Below are positions 1-8,386 of a DNA stretch of 64,000 nucleotides, piece by piece. The stretch lies in NCBI GenBank assembly GCA_035378845.1, contig DAOSUP010000002.1:62001-126000 (forward strand), in the 5' to 3' direction. Under the pieces are notes generated by a model. It was not told the DNA's origin, made no database searches, and saw only the letters and a list, made by a program, of their open reading frames with translations. This DNA comes from JAKOUL01 sp035378845 (lineage in GTDB: Bacteria > Dictyoglomota > Dictyoglomia > Dictyoglomales > Dictyoglomaceae). The position numbers were made by a program, and so were the translations under genes. Within the stretch, counting starts at the first letter, position 1. Every line of letters starts with the position of its first letter.

Positions 1-1
1 A

Positions 2-130
2 ATTAGTGATATAGAAGCTGGAAAAAATGCAGGATGTAAAACAATTCTTATAGGTAAAGAAGATCCTCTGGCAGATTATTCTGCAAAAAATATATTGGAG
101 GCTGCAAGATGGATATTAGAGAGAGACTAA
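2..130 (+). CDS. GmhB-like heptose bisphosphate phosphatase, C-terminal end only
   Basis: Only the last 42 codons lie in the window; the gene starts upstream. Seen: an open frame ending in TAA whose translation carries SDIEAGKNAGCKTILIG followed by a short helical tail. This resembles the terminal motif of HAD-superfamily IIIA phosphatases, where the D..AG..AG.. loop precedes the last beta strand. Within that family D-glycero-D-manno-heptose-1,7-bisphosphate 7-phosphatase (GmhB) is the likely member, because the next two genes encode the other enzymes of ADP-heptose synthesis. It overlaps the downstream kinase by 22 bases, so the two are probably translationally coupled. Another HAD-IIIA phosphatase (histidinol-phosphatase type) cannot be excluded from this fragment. 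Confidence 0.7.
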   Translation: MSDIEAGKNAGCKTILIGKEDPLADYSAKNILEAARWILERD

Positions 131-1110
131 TAGATATTATAAACTCTTGGCAAAGAAAAAGATTAGCTATTTTGGGAGATGTAATGTTAGATGAATACAT
201 TATAGGAAATGTAGAAAGAATCTCTCCAGAAGCTCCTGTTCCTATTGTGGAGATGAAAGAAGAGAGATATACCTTAGGTGGTGCTGCTAATGTGGCAAAT
301 AATATAAAAACTCTTGGAGGAGAGCCTTTTCTCTTTGGAGTGATTGGAGAAGATAGAGAAGGAGAAAAAATATTAGAGATATTAAAAGAAAAAGATATTC
401 ATTCAACACTAATAAAGGATAAAAAAAGACCTACCACTCTTAAAACAAGAATTTTAGCATTAGGGCAACAAATTGTAAGAATAGATAAAGAACAAAGGGA
501 TTTTATTTCCTCAGAAATTGAGGAATTTTTATTTAAACAGATTAGGGAGAATGTAGATGATACAGATTTATTTATTTTATCTGATTATGCAAAAGGAGTT
601 TTAACACCATCTCTTACTCAAAATATTATAAATCTTGCAAAGAAAAGTGGGAAAGAGATCATTGTAGATCCAAAAGGACAAGACTACTCAAAATATAGAG
701 GAGCCTCTTTTATTACTCCAAACGAAAAAGAAGCAAAAACTGCTACTAATATAAATGAAAACTTTGAGATCTATTCTTGTGGGGAGAAATTATTAAAGAT
801 TATAGAAGGGAAAGGAGTACTTATTACTCGGGGAGAGAAAGGTATGTTTCTTTATCAACCAGACCTTCGCATCTTTATTCCTGCCCTTCGTACCCAAGTA
901 AGAGATATAACTGGAGCTGGAGATACGGTAGTTTCTGCCTTTTCTTTAGCTCTAATTTCAGGAGCCAACCCTTTAGAAGCTGCTTTAATAGCTAACTTTG
1001 CTGCAGGCTGTGTGGTAAGAAAGCTTGGAAGTAGCACTTTAACAGTCTCAGAACTTATCTCCATATTACCAGAAAAAATTGAGCTGAGAGATGAAAATGT
1101 ATACTTTTGA
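109..1110 (+). CDS. rfaE1: D-glycero-beta-D-manno-heptose-7-phosphate kinase (RfaE domain I)
   Basis: A 333-residue PfkB/ribokinase-family sugar kinase. It should phosphorylate heptose 7-phosphate to heptose 1,7-bisphosphate, the substrate of the GmhB-type phosphatase encoded just upstream. Seen: GGAANVANN near residue 57, the substrate-binding glycine-rich motif, and DITGAGDTVVSAF near residue 265, the PfkB signature 2 with the catalytic Asp. The length fits the free-standing RfaE domain I rather than the fused HldE of enterobacteria. GGAGG at 97-101 precedes the ATG. The adenylyltransferase half is the next gene, overlapping by 20 bases, so HldE is split here. ADP-heptose normally feeds LPS inner core or glycoprotein heptose, in line with the GT9 domain encoded opposite. 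Confidence 0.9.
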   Translation: MDIRERLIDIINSWQRKRLAILGDVMLDEYIIGNVERISPEAPVPIVEMKEERYTLGGAANVANNIKTLGGEPFLFGVIGEDREGEKILEILKEKDIHSTLIKDKKRPTTLKTRILALGQQIVRIDKEQRDFISSEIEEFLFKQIRENVDDTDLFILSDYAKGVLTPSLTQNIINLAKKSGKEIIVDPKGQDYSKYRGASFITPNEKEAKTATNINENFEIYSCGEKLLKIIEGKGVLITRGEKGMFLYQPDLRIFIPALRTQVRDITGAGDTVVSAFSLALISGANPLEAALIANFAAGCVVRKLGSSTLTVSELISILPEKIELRDENVYF

Positions 1111-1591
1111 GAGAAAGATAAAAGACATAAAAGAATTGAAATTAACAATCAAAAAACTTAAGGAAGAGAACAAAACCACTGTTTTTACTAATGGATGTTT
1201 TGAAATATTGCATCCAGGACATATCAAATTATTAGAAGAAGCAAAAAAGTTGGGAGATGTCCTAATTGTTGGCATAAACAGTGATTCATCAGTAAAAAGA
1301 ATTAAGGGGGAAGAAAAACTGATCTTTGATGAAGAAGCAAGATTAAAGCTAATCTCTGCTTTAGAAGTGGTAGATTATACGACTCTTTTTGAAGAAGATA
1401 CCCCTGAAAATATAATAAGGGAACTAAAACCAGATATCCATGTGAAAGGAGGAGATTATAAAAAAGAAGATCTGCCAGAAAGTAAAATCGTAGAAAGCTA
1501 CGGCGGAAAAGTAATAATACTTCCGCTTCTCTCCGGATTCTCTACCACAGAAATAATAAACAAAATATTAAGCATCTATAAAAAGAAGTAA
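1091..1591 (+). CDS. rfaE2: D-glycero-beta-D-manno-heptose 1-phosphate adenylyltransferase (RfaE domain II)
   Basis: A 166-residue nucleotidyltransferase of the cytidylyltransferase-like fold. It transfers AMP from ATP to heptose 1-phosphate, giving ADP-heptose. Seen: TNGCFEILHPGH near residues 34-45, containing the HxGH nucleotide-binding motif, VKRIKGE near residue 68, and VKGGDY near residue 119 followed by STTEII near the C-terminus, all typical of RfaE domain II. A second in-frame ATG two codons later is an alternative start. It overlaps the kinase by 20 bases and its 3' end overlaps the convergent ligase/GT9 gene by 24 bases, so no terminator separates them. Confidence 0.9.
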   Translation: MKMYTFERKIKDIKELKLTIKKLKEENKTTVFTNGCFEILHPGHIKLLEEAKKLGDVLIVGINSDSSVKRIKGEEKLIFDEEARLKLISALEVVDYTTLFEEDTPENIIRELKPDIHVKGGDYKKEDLPESKIVESYGGKVIILPLLSGFSTTEIINKILSIYKKK

Positions 1592-3919
1592 TTTTTCCCA
1601 AACTATATTAGAAGATATATTCATACAATCTAAAGTATCACACACCTTTTTCCTATGCTCCCAAAGACAAGGTTCACAAGAAAGATCAACTTTAGCTACC
1701 TGATATAACGGATCTTCAGGAATAATCTCCTTAGGATTTGTAGGACCAAAAATAGCTACTATTGGCTTTTTCAAAGCAACTCCAAGATGCAAAGGAGCAG
1801 AATCTAAACATACCATAACCTTACTAAAATATATCCATCCCATAAAATCTTCAAGACTCTTAGGAGAGAAAAAGATACTATCTTCAGTAAGTTTTCTTAA
1901 TTCTTCTATACTTTCTTCTTCGTCAGGTCCACAGACTATTATATAAGGGATTTCATGCTCTTCTATCCTATCTATAAGTTCCTTCCATTTATCTGGAGCC
2001 CATCTCCTATCAATTCCTCTTTTTATACTCATTTTACTTATTCCAGGATGCAAAAGTATATACTCAAAGGGTTTCAAGCTTAAGTTCAAAATATCTTTTT
2101 CCACCTTCTCTTTAATCTCTTCAGGTAAATTTATCTCTGGAAGAGAAAAAGGAATACTATTATCTAAAGCTTCCACAAGTCTAAAATGAACTTTTGCTAT
2201 ATACTCGTCCCTTTTAGAAGAGGCTTTATGGGTGTATAAAAAATTAAAAGGATTCTCTCTATACCCAACCCTGATAGGTGCACCTACCAAATACATAAAT
2301 ATAGCAATAAAAGTTGATTTACCTGTAGAGATAGAAAGATCATAATGTTCCCTACTAAGTTTTGCTATAAGATATAAAGTACCACCCAAAGAACGTTTAT
2401 CCTTTGGATTAAACTCTTCCACATCTATCTTTAAAAGGTCATAGATACCTCTTCCTCTTTTCTCTGTTATAACTTTCATCTGAGAAGGTTTAAATCTCTC
2501 ACCAGTAGCTTTTATAACAGGTAAAAATAAGATCTGATCTCCTAAGCCTCCAAGATTAAAAAATAACACCTTTTCAATCTTTCCCTTTTCTTCAAAAAGA
2601 TTTAAAAGTAGGCTCACAGAAAACCAGAAAATAATTTGAGGATAAGGTCTATACCATATGGTATCCACAAAGCCATGGAATAAAGGCGCACTTATTGAAG
2701 CAATAGCAGAAATTCCAAAGATTTTATCTGATACATTCCAAGAGGAAAACTTCCTTAAGAAATTTTTATAAAGATAATACATCATTACAAGAAAGGCGAT
2801 AAGTGCAAATATTCCCCCCTCTATTCCTAACTCTAAGAATAGGTTATAAGAAGCAAGAGCAGTATATTTAGGCTCCATATAAAAGGCATATACCCTTCTA
2901 AATACATCATTTCCAAGCCCTATACCTATCCAGAAAAAGTCTTTAAAGATCTCAAAGGATTTTTGCCATATCACTACTCTTGTAGCATTAGAAGAATGTC
3001 CCCATAAAGTGAAGACTGAGAAAACTCTTCTCTGAAGATAAGGAGAGTTTAGAAAAATCCCAATCCCCAGAAGCAAAAATATACCACCCAAAATAAGCAT
3101 CAATCTTTTTTGTTTTTTATTTCCTAATTGCCATAAAACCTGCCCAAAGAAAAACACGTAAATTAGCATTGATACAAGAAAACCAAAATAAGCGCCACGA
3201 GAATAACTCCAGATTATAGAAAGGAAAGAAAGGACTGAAGCTATCAATGGAATACTCTTACTCCTAAAGAGAAAAAGGGAAGAGAGTACAAAAGGAAAAA
3301 CACCAATAAGGTAACCTCCAAGAAGATTAGGATTAAGTAAAGTCCCGTAGACACGAGCAACTCCTGCTTCTGCAAACTCTGGATCTTCCCATCCCGCAAG
3401 AGGAGGAACCTTTATTATCCATTGATAAAGACAGTACATTGAAAGAATAAGAGTAGAAAGAAGAATAGCATACACTGCTCTTTTTCTTTTTTCTTTATCT
3501 TTAAAAGTATCTTTTAAAATAAGAAACATTACAAAATAAACACCAAACTTTAAATAACCTGTCAATGCAGAACTGAAATAAGGAGAAAAAAATGTAGCAA
3601 TAAGGTTTATAAGCATAAAAATTATATAAAGTATTGTAAAATTATCTAAATTTTCAAAAAATCTCTTATCTTTGGAAAGAAATGTGTCTACAGCCCACAA
3701 AATAGCAGCAATTAAGATGCCAATAGCTATCTTACTTGAGGATAGAAAAGGAAGCAAAAATAAAAATATATATAAATAATACTCTAAAATAAAGGAAAAA
3801 AATGGAAATAAAAAAGAAGAAGTTATAATAGGCTCAAACTTTTTCTTAATTCCTATCTCTATTTTATTCAGAACTTTAAAAGTAAAACTTTCTTTCCAAA
3901 TATCGACTAAGCTGTTCAT
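1568..3919 (-). CDS. Fused O-antigen ligase-like membrane protein and GT9 heptosyltransferase-like protein
   Basis: A 783-residue two-domain protein. Residues about 30-450 form a polytopic membrane domain with some ten to twelve hydrophobic segments. It carries WSYSRGAYFGF and a large loop with RVVIWQKSFEIFKDFFWIG, the pattern of the Wzy_C/O-antigen ligase (WaaL) and polymerase family. From about residue 455 a soluble glycosyltransferase family 9 domain begins (FFNLGGLGDQILFLPVI), continues through LLHPG and RRWAPDKW, and ends with LDSAPLHLGVALKKPIVAIF and a Cys-rich C-PC-x-C-x-C tail typical of ADP-heptose:LPS heptosyltransferases. Both halves appear complete. Families known: WaaL joins glycan to lipid A core; GT9 adds heptose. 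Inferred role: transfer of heptose to a surface glycan or glycolipid and its ligation at the membrane. It is followed by no obvious terminator and converges on rfaE2. Confidence 0.85.
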   Translation of the reverse strand: MNSLVDIWKESFTFKVLNKIEIGIKKKFEPIITSSFLFPFFSFILEYYLYIFLFLLPFLSSSKIAIGILIAAILWAVDTFLSKDKRFFENLDNFTILYIIFMLINLIATFFSPYFSSALTGYLKFGVYFVMFLILKDTFKDKEKRKRAVYAILLSTLILSMYCLYQWIIKVPPLAGWEDPEFAEAGVARVYGTLLNPNLLGGYLIGVFPFVLSSLFLFRSKSIPLIASVLSFLSIIWSYSRGAYFGFLVSMLIYVFFFGQVLWQLGNKKQKRLMLILGGIFLLLGIGIFLNSPYLQRRVFSVFTLWGHSSNATRVVIWQKSFEIFKDFFWIGIGLGNDVFRRVYAFYMEPKYTALASYNLFLELGIEGGIFALIAFLVMMYYLYKNFLRKFSSWNVSDKIFGISAIASISAPLFHGFVDTIWYRPYPQIIFWFSVSLLLNLFEEKGKIEKVLFFNLGGLGDQILFLPVIKATGERFKPSQMKVITEKRGRGIYDLLKIDVEEFNPKDKRSLGGTLYLIAKLSREHYDLSISTGKSTFIAIFMYLVGAPIRVGYRENPFNFLYTHKASSKRDEYIAKVHFRLVEALDNSIPFSLPEINLPEEIKEKVEKDILNLSLKPFEYILLHPGISKMSIKRGIDRRWAPDKWKELIDRIEEHEIPYIIVCGPDEEESIEELRKLTEDSIFFSPKSLEDFMGWIYFSKVMVCLDSAPLHLGVALKKPIVAIFGPTNPKEIIPEDPLYQVAKVDLSCEPCLWEHRKKVCDTLDCMNISSNIVWEKLLLFIDA

Positions 3920-3921
3920 AA

Positions 3922-4395
3922 CTAATATTTTATAGCTGAGACAACACCATTAGTATCCATCTTAAAACTTTCAATATTTATACCCATTCCTACCTTTATT
4001 TTCACTCCCAAAACTACACTATCCTCAGTTACATATCCCTTTGAAGTAAAGGTAATAAGCATATCCACATTAAAAGGATTATTTATATCATCTACAGTTA
4101 TATACGTGCCATTAAAATTAGGAATGATACTTTTCTTCTTATAAATTTTCACATCTTTAATAGTAACCCAAGCAAAAGGCTGATTTTTAATTCTAATAAA
4201 AGCCTTCTCACCTGGCTTTAATACATCATGATCGTTTAATGGAAGATTTCTCACTATAATATCTACTTCTACCTCTTTTTCTTCTCCTTGAACATTTGCG
4301 AGAGGAGTTTTACCTTCTCTAACCAAAAAGAACCCCCCAATAGCTAAGAGAATTACAATGACAACAAAAAGATCAAATATATTTATCTTTTTCAT
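3922..4395 (-). CDS. DUF4330-like membrane-anchored protein
   Basis: A 157-residue protein with one N-terminal hydrophobic segment (residues about 7-25, NIFDLFVVIVILLAIGGFFL) and a beta-rich extracytoplasmic part. The IFDL-hydrophobic-GG start and the IVRNLP..... KPGEKAFIRIKN pattern resemble the DUF4330 family, which is often encoded beside polysaccharide ligases or polymerases. It lies 2 bases upstream of the ligase/GT9 gene on the same strand and is almost certainly cotranscribed with it. No catalytic residues stand out. Role unknown; an accessory factor of surface-glycan assembly is an inference from position only. Confidence 0.7.
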   Translation of the reverse strand: MKKINIFDLFVVIVILLAIGGFFLVREGKTPLANVQGEEKEVEVDIIVRNLPLNDHDVLKPGEKAFIRIKNQPFAWVTIKDVKIYKKKSIIPNFNGTYITVDDINNPFNVDMLITFTSKGYVTEDSVVLGVKIKVGMGINIESFKMDTNGVVSAIKY

Positions 4396-4486
4396 AAAGC
4401 ATTACCTCACTTCTTAGTAATTACAACCTTTTAGATTATATCATAAGATTTTTCAAATATTCCTCTTTTAAAAATCTTTAACAAGT

Positions 4487-4525
4487 GCTATAATTTATTA
4501 ACACGAGTTACTAACACAAGTTAAT
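4487..4525 (+). promoter_or_regulatory. malEFG promoter (-10) with two tandem palindromic operators
   Basis: TGCTATAAT ends at 4494, an extended -10 element; no good -35 is visible. Directly downstream are two half-overlapping copies of one palindromic motif: TTAACACGAGTTA at 4498-4510 and TAACACAAGTTAA at 4512-4524, centres 13 bases apart. Both are imperfect versions of the perfect palindrome TTAACACGTGTTAA found before the starch operon at 38865-38878. The position over the expected transcription start suits a repressor that is released by maltodextrin. The binding protein is not identified; a LacI-type protein is plausible because of the central CG. Confidence 0.65.
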
Positions 4526-4533
4526 AAAGGGAG

Positions 4534-4614
4534 GTGAAAATAGAGGGAAAAATATATCTTTTTCTTTTTTCTTTTCCTTTCTTCTTACAAAAGTTTTTAA
4601 AAAGGGGGACTTAG
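4534..4614 (+). other. Possible leader ORF in the malE 5' untranslated region
   Basis: GGGAGGTG at 4529-4536 is a strong Shine-Dalgarno-like sequence placed 85 bases before malE. An open frame of 26 codons runs from it to TAG at 4612-4614, four bases before the malE ATG. The encoded peptide would be rich in Phe and Leu with a basic end. The weak point is the start: GTG at 4534 overlaps the Shine-Dalgarno sequence, and the better-spaced codon is ATA at 4540. The ORF contains a 30-base pure pyrimidine run at 4557-4586. It could also be a ribosome standby site without translation. Confidence 0.3.
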
Positions 4615-4618
4615 AAAA

Positions 4619-5815
4619 ATGAAAAAAAGATTAGTTTTAATTGTTTTGTTATCCTTTATTATTTTTTCTATAACTCCAGCAGCAGTTCCTGGAAAGATTA
4701 CTATATGGGCCTCTGAAGCTCAGGTACAACAATTAAAAGACTTCGTAAAAGGATTTACAGCAAAATATGGAATTCAAGTAGAAGTAAACGAAGTAAGCTT
4801 CAGTGATATCAAACCAAAGTTCATAACTTCTGCTCCTACTGGCGAGGGACCAGATATCATTGTAGGAGCTCATGATTGGATAGGAGAATTAGTAGCAAAT
4901 GGTTTGCTACTACCTATAGACTTCTTGCCCAATAATGTTCTTAGCCAGTTCACTCCTGTAACTCTTCAAGCCATGTCCTACAAAGGAAAATTATATGGAA
5001 TTCCTTACTCTCAGGAAGCTGTAGCTCTTATCTACAATAAAAACTTAGTACCTACTCCTCCTACCACCTATGAATCATTAGTAAGAGTTGCTAAAAAGCT
5101 TACTAAAGGTGGAACTTACGGATTCCTATATGATTATAATAACTTTTACTACAGCTTTGCCTTTTTCTCAGCTCTTGGAGGATACGTTTTTAAAGAGACG
5201 CCTCAAGGCTTGGATCCTTTAGATATAGGACTTGCAAACGAAGGGTCCATAAAAGGAGCACAGAAATTAGTAGATTTATTTAAAGAAGGAATATTAAAAC
5301 AAGGGATTGATTACCAGACTACCACAAGTTTATTCTCTGAAGGGAAATTAGGTATGATGATCACTGGTCCATGGGAGATAGATAATATAAAAAGAGCCAA
5401 AATAAATTATGGGGTTGCTAAACTTCCTAAAATAGATGGAAAACCTATGAGACCTTTTGTAGGTGTACAAGGATTTATGCTCAATTCAAGATCACCTAAT
5501 ATTGCTATATTAAAGACTTTCGCTTTAGAAGCTTTGGCTACCAAAGAAATTGAGTTAAAGTTATTTGAAAAGGATCCAAGAATCTTAGCAAGAAAAGATG
5601 CATATAAAGTAGTTTCCTCCAATCCAGATATTAAGACCTTCGGAGCAAGTGCTGCTGATGGTATTCCTATGCCAAATATTCCTGAGATGGGTCCAGTATG
5701 GAGTTCTATGGGAGATGCCTTAACCTTAATTACTTCTGGGAAAAAGACTCCTGACATAGCTCTAAAAGAAGCAGTTGCCCAAATCAAAGATGCTATACAA
5801 AAAGCAAGAAAGTAA
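4619..5815 (+). CDS. malE: Maltose/maltodextrin ABC transporter substrate-binding protein
   Basis: A 398-residue family-1 extracellular solute-binding protein. Seen: signal peptide at residues 1-24 (KKR then LVLIVLLSFIIFSI), then KITIWASEAQ, the usual mature start of MalE proteins, and MITGPWEIDNIKRAKINYGVAKLP near residue 245, a hallmark of maltodextrin-binding proteins. It captures maltodextrins and delivers them to the MalFG permease encoded next. There is no lipobox cysteine, so the mature protein should be free in a periplasm. No malK ATPase gene follows malG, so the ATPase must be shared and encoded elsewhere. The gene has its own GGGGG ribosome site before the ATG and is followed by a strong hairpin that probably raises its expression over malFG. 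Confidence 0.93.
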   Translation: MKKRLVLIVLLSFIIFSITPAAVPGKITIWASEAQVQQLKDFVKGFTAKYGIQVEVNEVSFSDIKPKFITSAPTGEGPDIIVGAHDWIGELVANGLLLPIDFLPNNVLSQFTPVTLQAMSYKGKLYGIPYSQEAVALIYNKNLVPTPPTTYESLVRVAKKLTKGGTYGFLYDYNNFYYSFAFFSALGGYVFKETPQGLDPLDIGLANEGSIKGAQKLVDLFKEGILKQGIDYQTTTSLFSEGKLGMMITGPWEIDNIKRAKINYGVAKLPKIDGKPMRPFVGVQGFMLNSRSPNIAILKTFALEALATKEIELKLFEKDPRILARKDAYKVVSSNPDIKTFGASAADGIPMPNIPEMGPVWSSMGDALTLITSGKKTPDIALKEAVAQIKDAIQKARK

Positions 5816-5828
5816 CAATAGCTAAGAG

Positions 5829-5852
5829 GGGGGAGATAATATTATCTCCCCC
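5829..5852 (+). repeat. Perfect intercistronic hairpin between malE and malF
   Basis: GGGGGAGATAAT is followed immediately by its exact reverse complement, giving a 24-base perfect palindrome. There is no U-tract, so it is not a standard terminator. It lies 14 bases after the malE stop and 26 bases before malF, the place where 3' stabilising hairpins sit in enterobacterial malE-malF. Its pyrimidine arm can also pair with the GGAGGAGG ribosome site of malF at 5862-5870, so it may adjust malF translation. Equivalent hairpins occur at 40444-40471 and 58160-58181. Confidence 0.8.
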
Positions 5853-5878
5853 TCCATATTGAGGAGGAGGATTTAAAA

Positions 5879-7396
5879 ATGAATTTGACAAAAAATATGT
5901 TCCTTTACCTCTATGCAGGAATCATAGGAGTAATTGGAATATTTTTTAGTTATATTTTAGGAAATATTGCAGGGGATATTTGGGGACTGTTATTCTTCCT
6001 TGTTTCATTTTTGTTTGTAGTTTTTATTATCCATCCTAAAACTTATCCATGGAGGTACATTGTCCCTGCTTTTACTCTTATGCTAATTTTTATGATCTAT
6101 CCTATCGTTTACACTATCCAGATAGCTTATACTAATTATGGAACAGGACATATACTCACTAAAGAACAAGTGATAGAGCAATTGGAAAAAGAAACTTTTC
6201 TTCCTGAGAATCCCAAAAACTACTCTTATGCAGTATACGAAGATGATAAAGGAAATATAAAGCTACTTTTCAAGGACGAAGAAGGGAATATATATGACAT
6301 AGTAAATAAAAAGATGACTGTTGTAGAAAAAGGAGAATTCCCTTTAGAGTTTGAACACTACAAAATATTACCTCAAGAGAAAAAATTCACTAAAATTGGT
6401 ACTTTTCAAAATCTCAAAATACCTTTAGAGGAGGATATCTTTCTTCAGCTTAGTGATATAAATCATTTTGCTACTTTTAGACAAAGATATAAATATATTC
6501 CCCAAGAAGATGCAATATATGACTTCCTTAATAATGAAAAATTAATATCCCAAAAAGGATTTTTCGTAAGGCCAAACGGAGAAGAGGTAATCCCAGGATT
6601 TGTAGAATATGTGGGATGGGAAAATTTCTTGAGACTTTTTAAAGACGAAAGAGTCTCAAAATCATTTCTTAGAGTCTTTTCATGGACCTTTATATGGGCA
6701 GCAGTAACTACCCTCTTAAACTTCGCCGTAGGTCTTTTATTAGCTCTTTTAATGAATGATAAAAATTTAAAGTTCAAAGGTATATATAGGACCCTTCTTA
6801 TAATACCATGGGCGATTCCTGCGTTTATTTCCCTTTTAGTATGGGTGGGTCTTTTAAACACTGAAGTAGGCGTAGTCAACAGAATTTTATCCTCTATAAT
6901 TGGTGTTAAAATACCATGGTTTTTAGATACCACATGGGCAAGAGTTGCTCTCTTTTTAGTAAATTTGTGGCTTGGATATCCTTATGCTATGACTGTTTGC
7001 TTAGGTGCTCTACAGAGTATACCTGAAGAATTATATGAGGCTGCAAAGGTAGATGGAGCATCTAACTTTCATCAATTTAAAAGCATTACCTTGCCTCTTC
7101 TACTCACAGCTATAGGTCCTCTTATAGTAGGTACTTTTTCTTTTAACTTTAACAACTTTAATGTAATATACCTCCTTACAGGTGGAAAACCTCCCATGTC
7201 AGATATATCTACAGTGGCAGGTACTACAGATATTCTTATTTCATATACTTACAAGCTTGCTTTTGAAGGTGGAAGAGGACAAGATTATGGACTGGCAGCC
7301 ACAATTTCAATTATTGTTTTTATAATTATAGCTGCATTAAGCATATTTAACTTCTGGATATCTGGTACATTTGAACGTGAGGTGAAATACGAATGA
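5879..7396 (+). CDS. malF: Maltodextrin ABC transporter permease MalF
   Basis: A 505-residue inner-membrane permease. Seen: hydrophobic segments at about residues 8-28, 32-52 and 60-84, then a hydrophilic insert of roughly 165 residues (about 90-255) which should be extracytoplasmic and corresponds to the large P2 loop of MalF. After this come the core membrane helices and the EAA loop EELYEAAKVDGASNFHQF near residue 385 that contacts the ATPase. Such a big loop is typical of MalF, where it caps the binding protein, and distinguishes it from generic CUT1 permeases. It overlaps malG by 4 bases (ATGA). A Shine-Dalgarno GGAGGAGG precedes the start. Confidence 0.92.
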   Translation: MNLTKNMFLYLYAGIIGVIGIFFSYILGNIAGDIWGLLFFLVSFLFVVFIIHPKTYPWRYIVPAFTLMLIFMIYPIVYTIQIAYTNYGTGHILTKEQVIEQLEKETFLPENPKNYSYAVYEDDKGNIKLLFKDEEGNIYDIVNKKMTVVEKGEFPLEFEHYKILPQEKKFTKIGTFQNLKIPLEEDIFLQLSDINHFATFRQRYKYIPQEDAIYDFLNNEKLISQKGFFVRPNGEEVIPGFVEYVGWENFLRLFKDERVSKSFLRVFSWTFIWAAVTTLLNFAVGLLLALLMNDKNLKFKGIYRTLLIIPWAIPAFISLLVWVGLLNTEVGVVNRILSSIIGVKIPWFLDTTWARVALFLVNLWLGYPYAMTVCLGALQSIPEELYEAAKVDGASNFHQFKSITLPLLLTAIGPLIVGTFSFNFNNFNVIYLLTGGKPPMSDISTVAGTTDILISYTYKLAFEGGRGQDYGLAATISIIVFIIIAALSIFNFWISGTFEREVKYE

Positions 7397-8238
7397 AGAG
7401 AAATACCTTTTTAAAACAGCTTCCTAAACACATTATTATCTGGATCTTTTTATTATTTACTTTCTTTCCTGTAGTATGGACTATCTCAGCTTCTTTTAGA
7501 GCAGGCGGAGGTCTTGTAGGACAAAAATTAATACCAGATAATCCTACCCTTAGTCATTACGAAAGATTAGGAGAAATTGGTTTCCTTACATGGATTAAGA
7601 ATTCCCTTGGAGTCTCTATAAGTACTGCTATCCTTACAGTTTTCTTTATCTCATTAGCAGCATATGCTTTCTCAAGATTCAATTTCTGGGGCAAAAAGTA
7701 TTCTCTCATAACTCTCTTTATATTACAGATGTTTCCTGCAATCATGGGAATGGTAGCAATATATCTTCTTCTATATCACATAGGAAGATATGTACCTTTT
7801 TTAGGTCTAAATACCCTTTCAGGTCTTGTGATGGTATATCTTGGAGGTGGAGTTCCATACAACATATGGCTAATGAAAGGATTCTTAGATAGCATTCCTG
7901 ATTCTTTAGAAGAATCTGCTCTAATTGATGGCGCTACTAGATTTCAAGCATACTACAAAATCATCCTTCCTCTTTCTACACCTATCTTAGCTGTAGTTGC
8001 TATTACCACTTTTATAAGTACATACTCAGAGTTTCTCTTAGCAAGTATAGTTTTAAAAGATCCAGCAAAATATACTTTTGCAGTAGGATTAAGAAACTTT
8101 GTAGCAGGGATGTACGATGTAAGATGGGGTGATTTTGCTGCAGCCTCTATTTTAGGTGCATTACCTATAGTAATTCTATTCTTAGCACTTCAAAATCTTA
8201 TAGTATCTGGTCTTACACGTGGCGCAGTAAAAGAGTAA
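7393..8238 (+). CDS. malG: Maltodextrin ABC transporter permease MalG
   Basis: A 281-residue permease with six predicted membrane segments and the coupling-helix EAA motif SLEESALIDGATRFQAY near residues 172-188. It pairs with MalF to form the translocation pore of the maltodextrin importer. Its start overlaps the malF stop (ATGA), indicating translational coupling. The length is normal for MalG. The ATPase gene is missing from this operon, as is common when one MalK/MsmK-type ATPase serves several sugar importers. A hairpin overlapping the stop codon follows. Confidence 0.92.
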   Translation: MKRNTFLKQLPKHIIIWIFLLFTFFPVVWTISASFRAGGGLVGQKLIPDNPTLSHYERLGEIGFLTWIKNSLGVSISTAILTVFFISLAAYAFSRFNFWGKKYSLITLFILQMFPAIMGMVAIYLLLYHIGRYVPFLGLNTLSGLVMVYLGGGVPYNIWLMKGFLDSIPDSLEESALIDGATRFQAYYKIILPLSTPILAVVAITTFISTYSEFLLASIVLKDPAKYTFAVGLRNFVAGMYDVRWGDFAAASILGALPIVILFLALQNLIVSGLTRGAVKE

Positions 8239-8262
8239 GGTAGAGATACCTCTACCTTACTC
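8233..8262 (+). terminator. Hairpin at the end of the malEFG operon
   Basis: A 13-base stem (8233-8245 with 8250-8262) closes a 4-base loop and includes the malG stop codon. The sequence after it, CCCCTTAATAA, is not a strong U-tract, so termination may be partial or the hairpin may protect the mRNA end. Confidence 0.6.
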
Positions 8263-8386
8263 CCCTTAATAACAATATAATTAAATTCTATTTACTTAAT
8301 CTCAAAAAAATCTTATAATCCTTTTAAGAATATTATATTTGTAAAAATAAATCAGTTTTAAAGTCAGGGAGAGGGAGGTTAAAAGA

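Noticed and set aside
5829..5852. Reading the malE-malF hairpin as a terminator
   Set aside because: No U-tract follows and malFG lie directly downstream in the same operon.
6463..6933. 156-codon minus-strand frame inside malF
   Set aside because: Antisense to a conserved permease; basic, repeat-free translation and no ribosome site.
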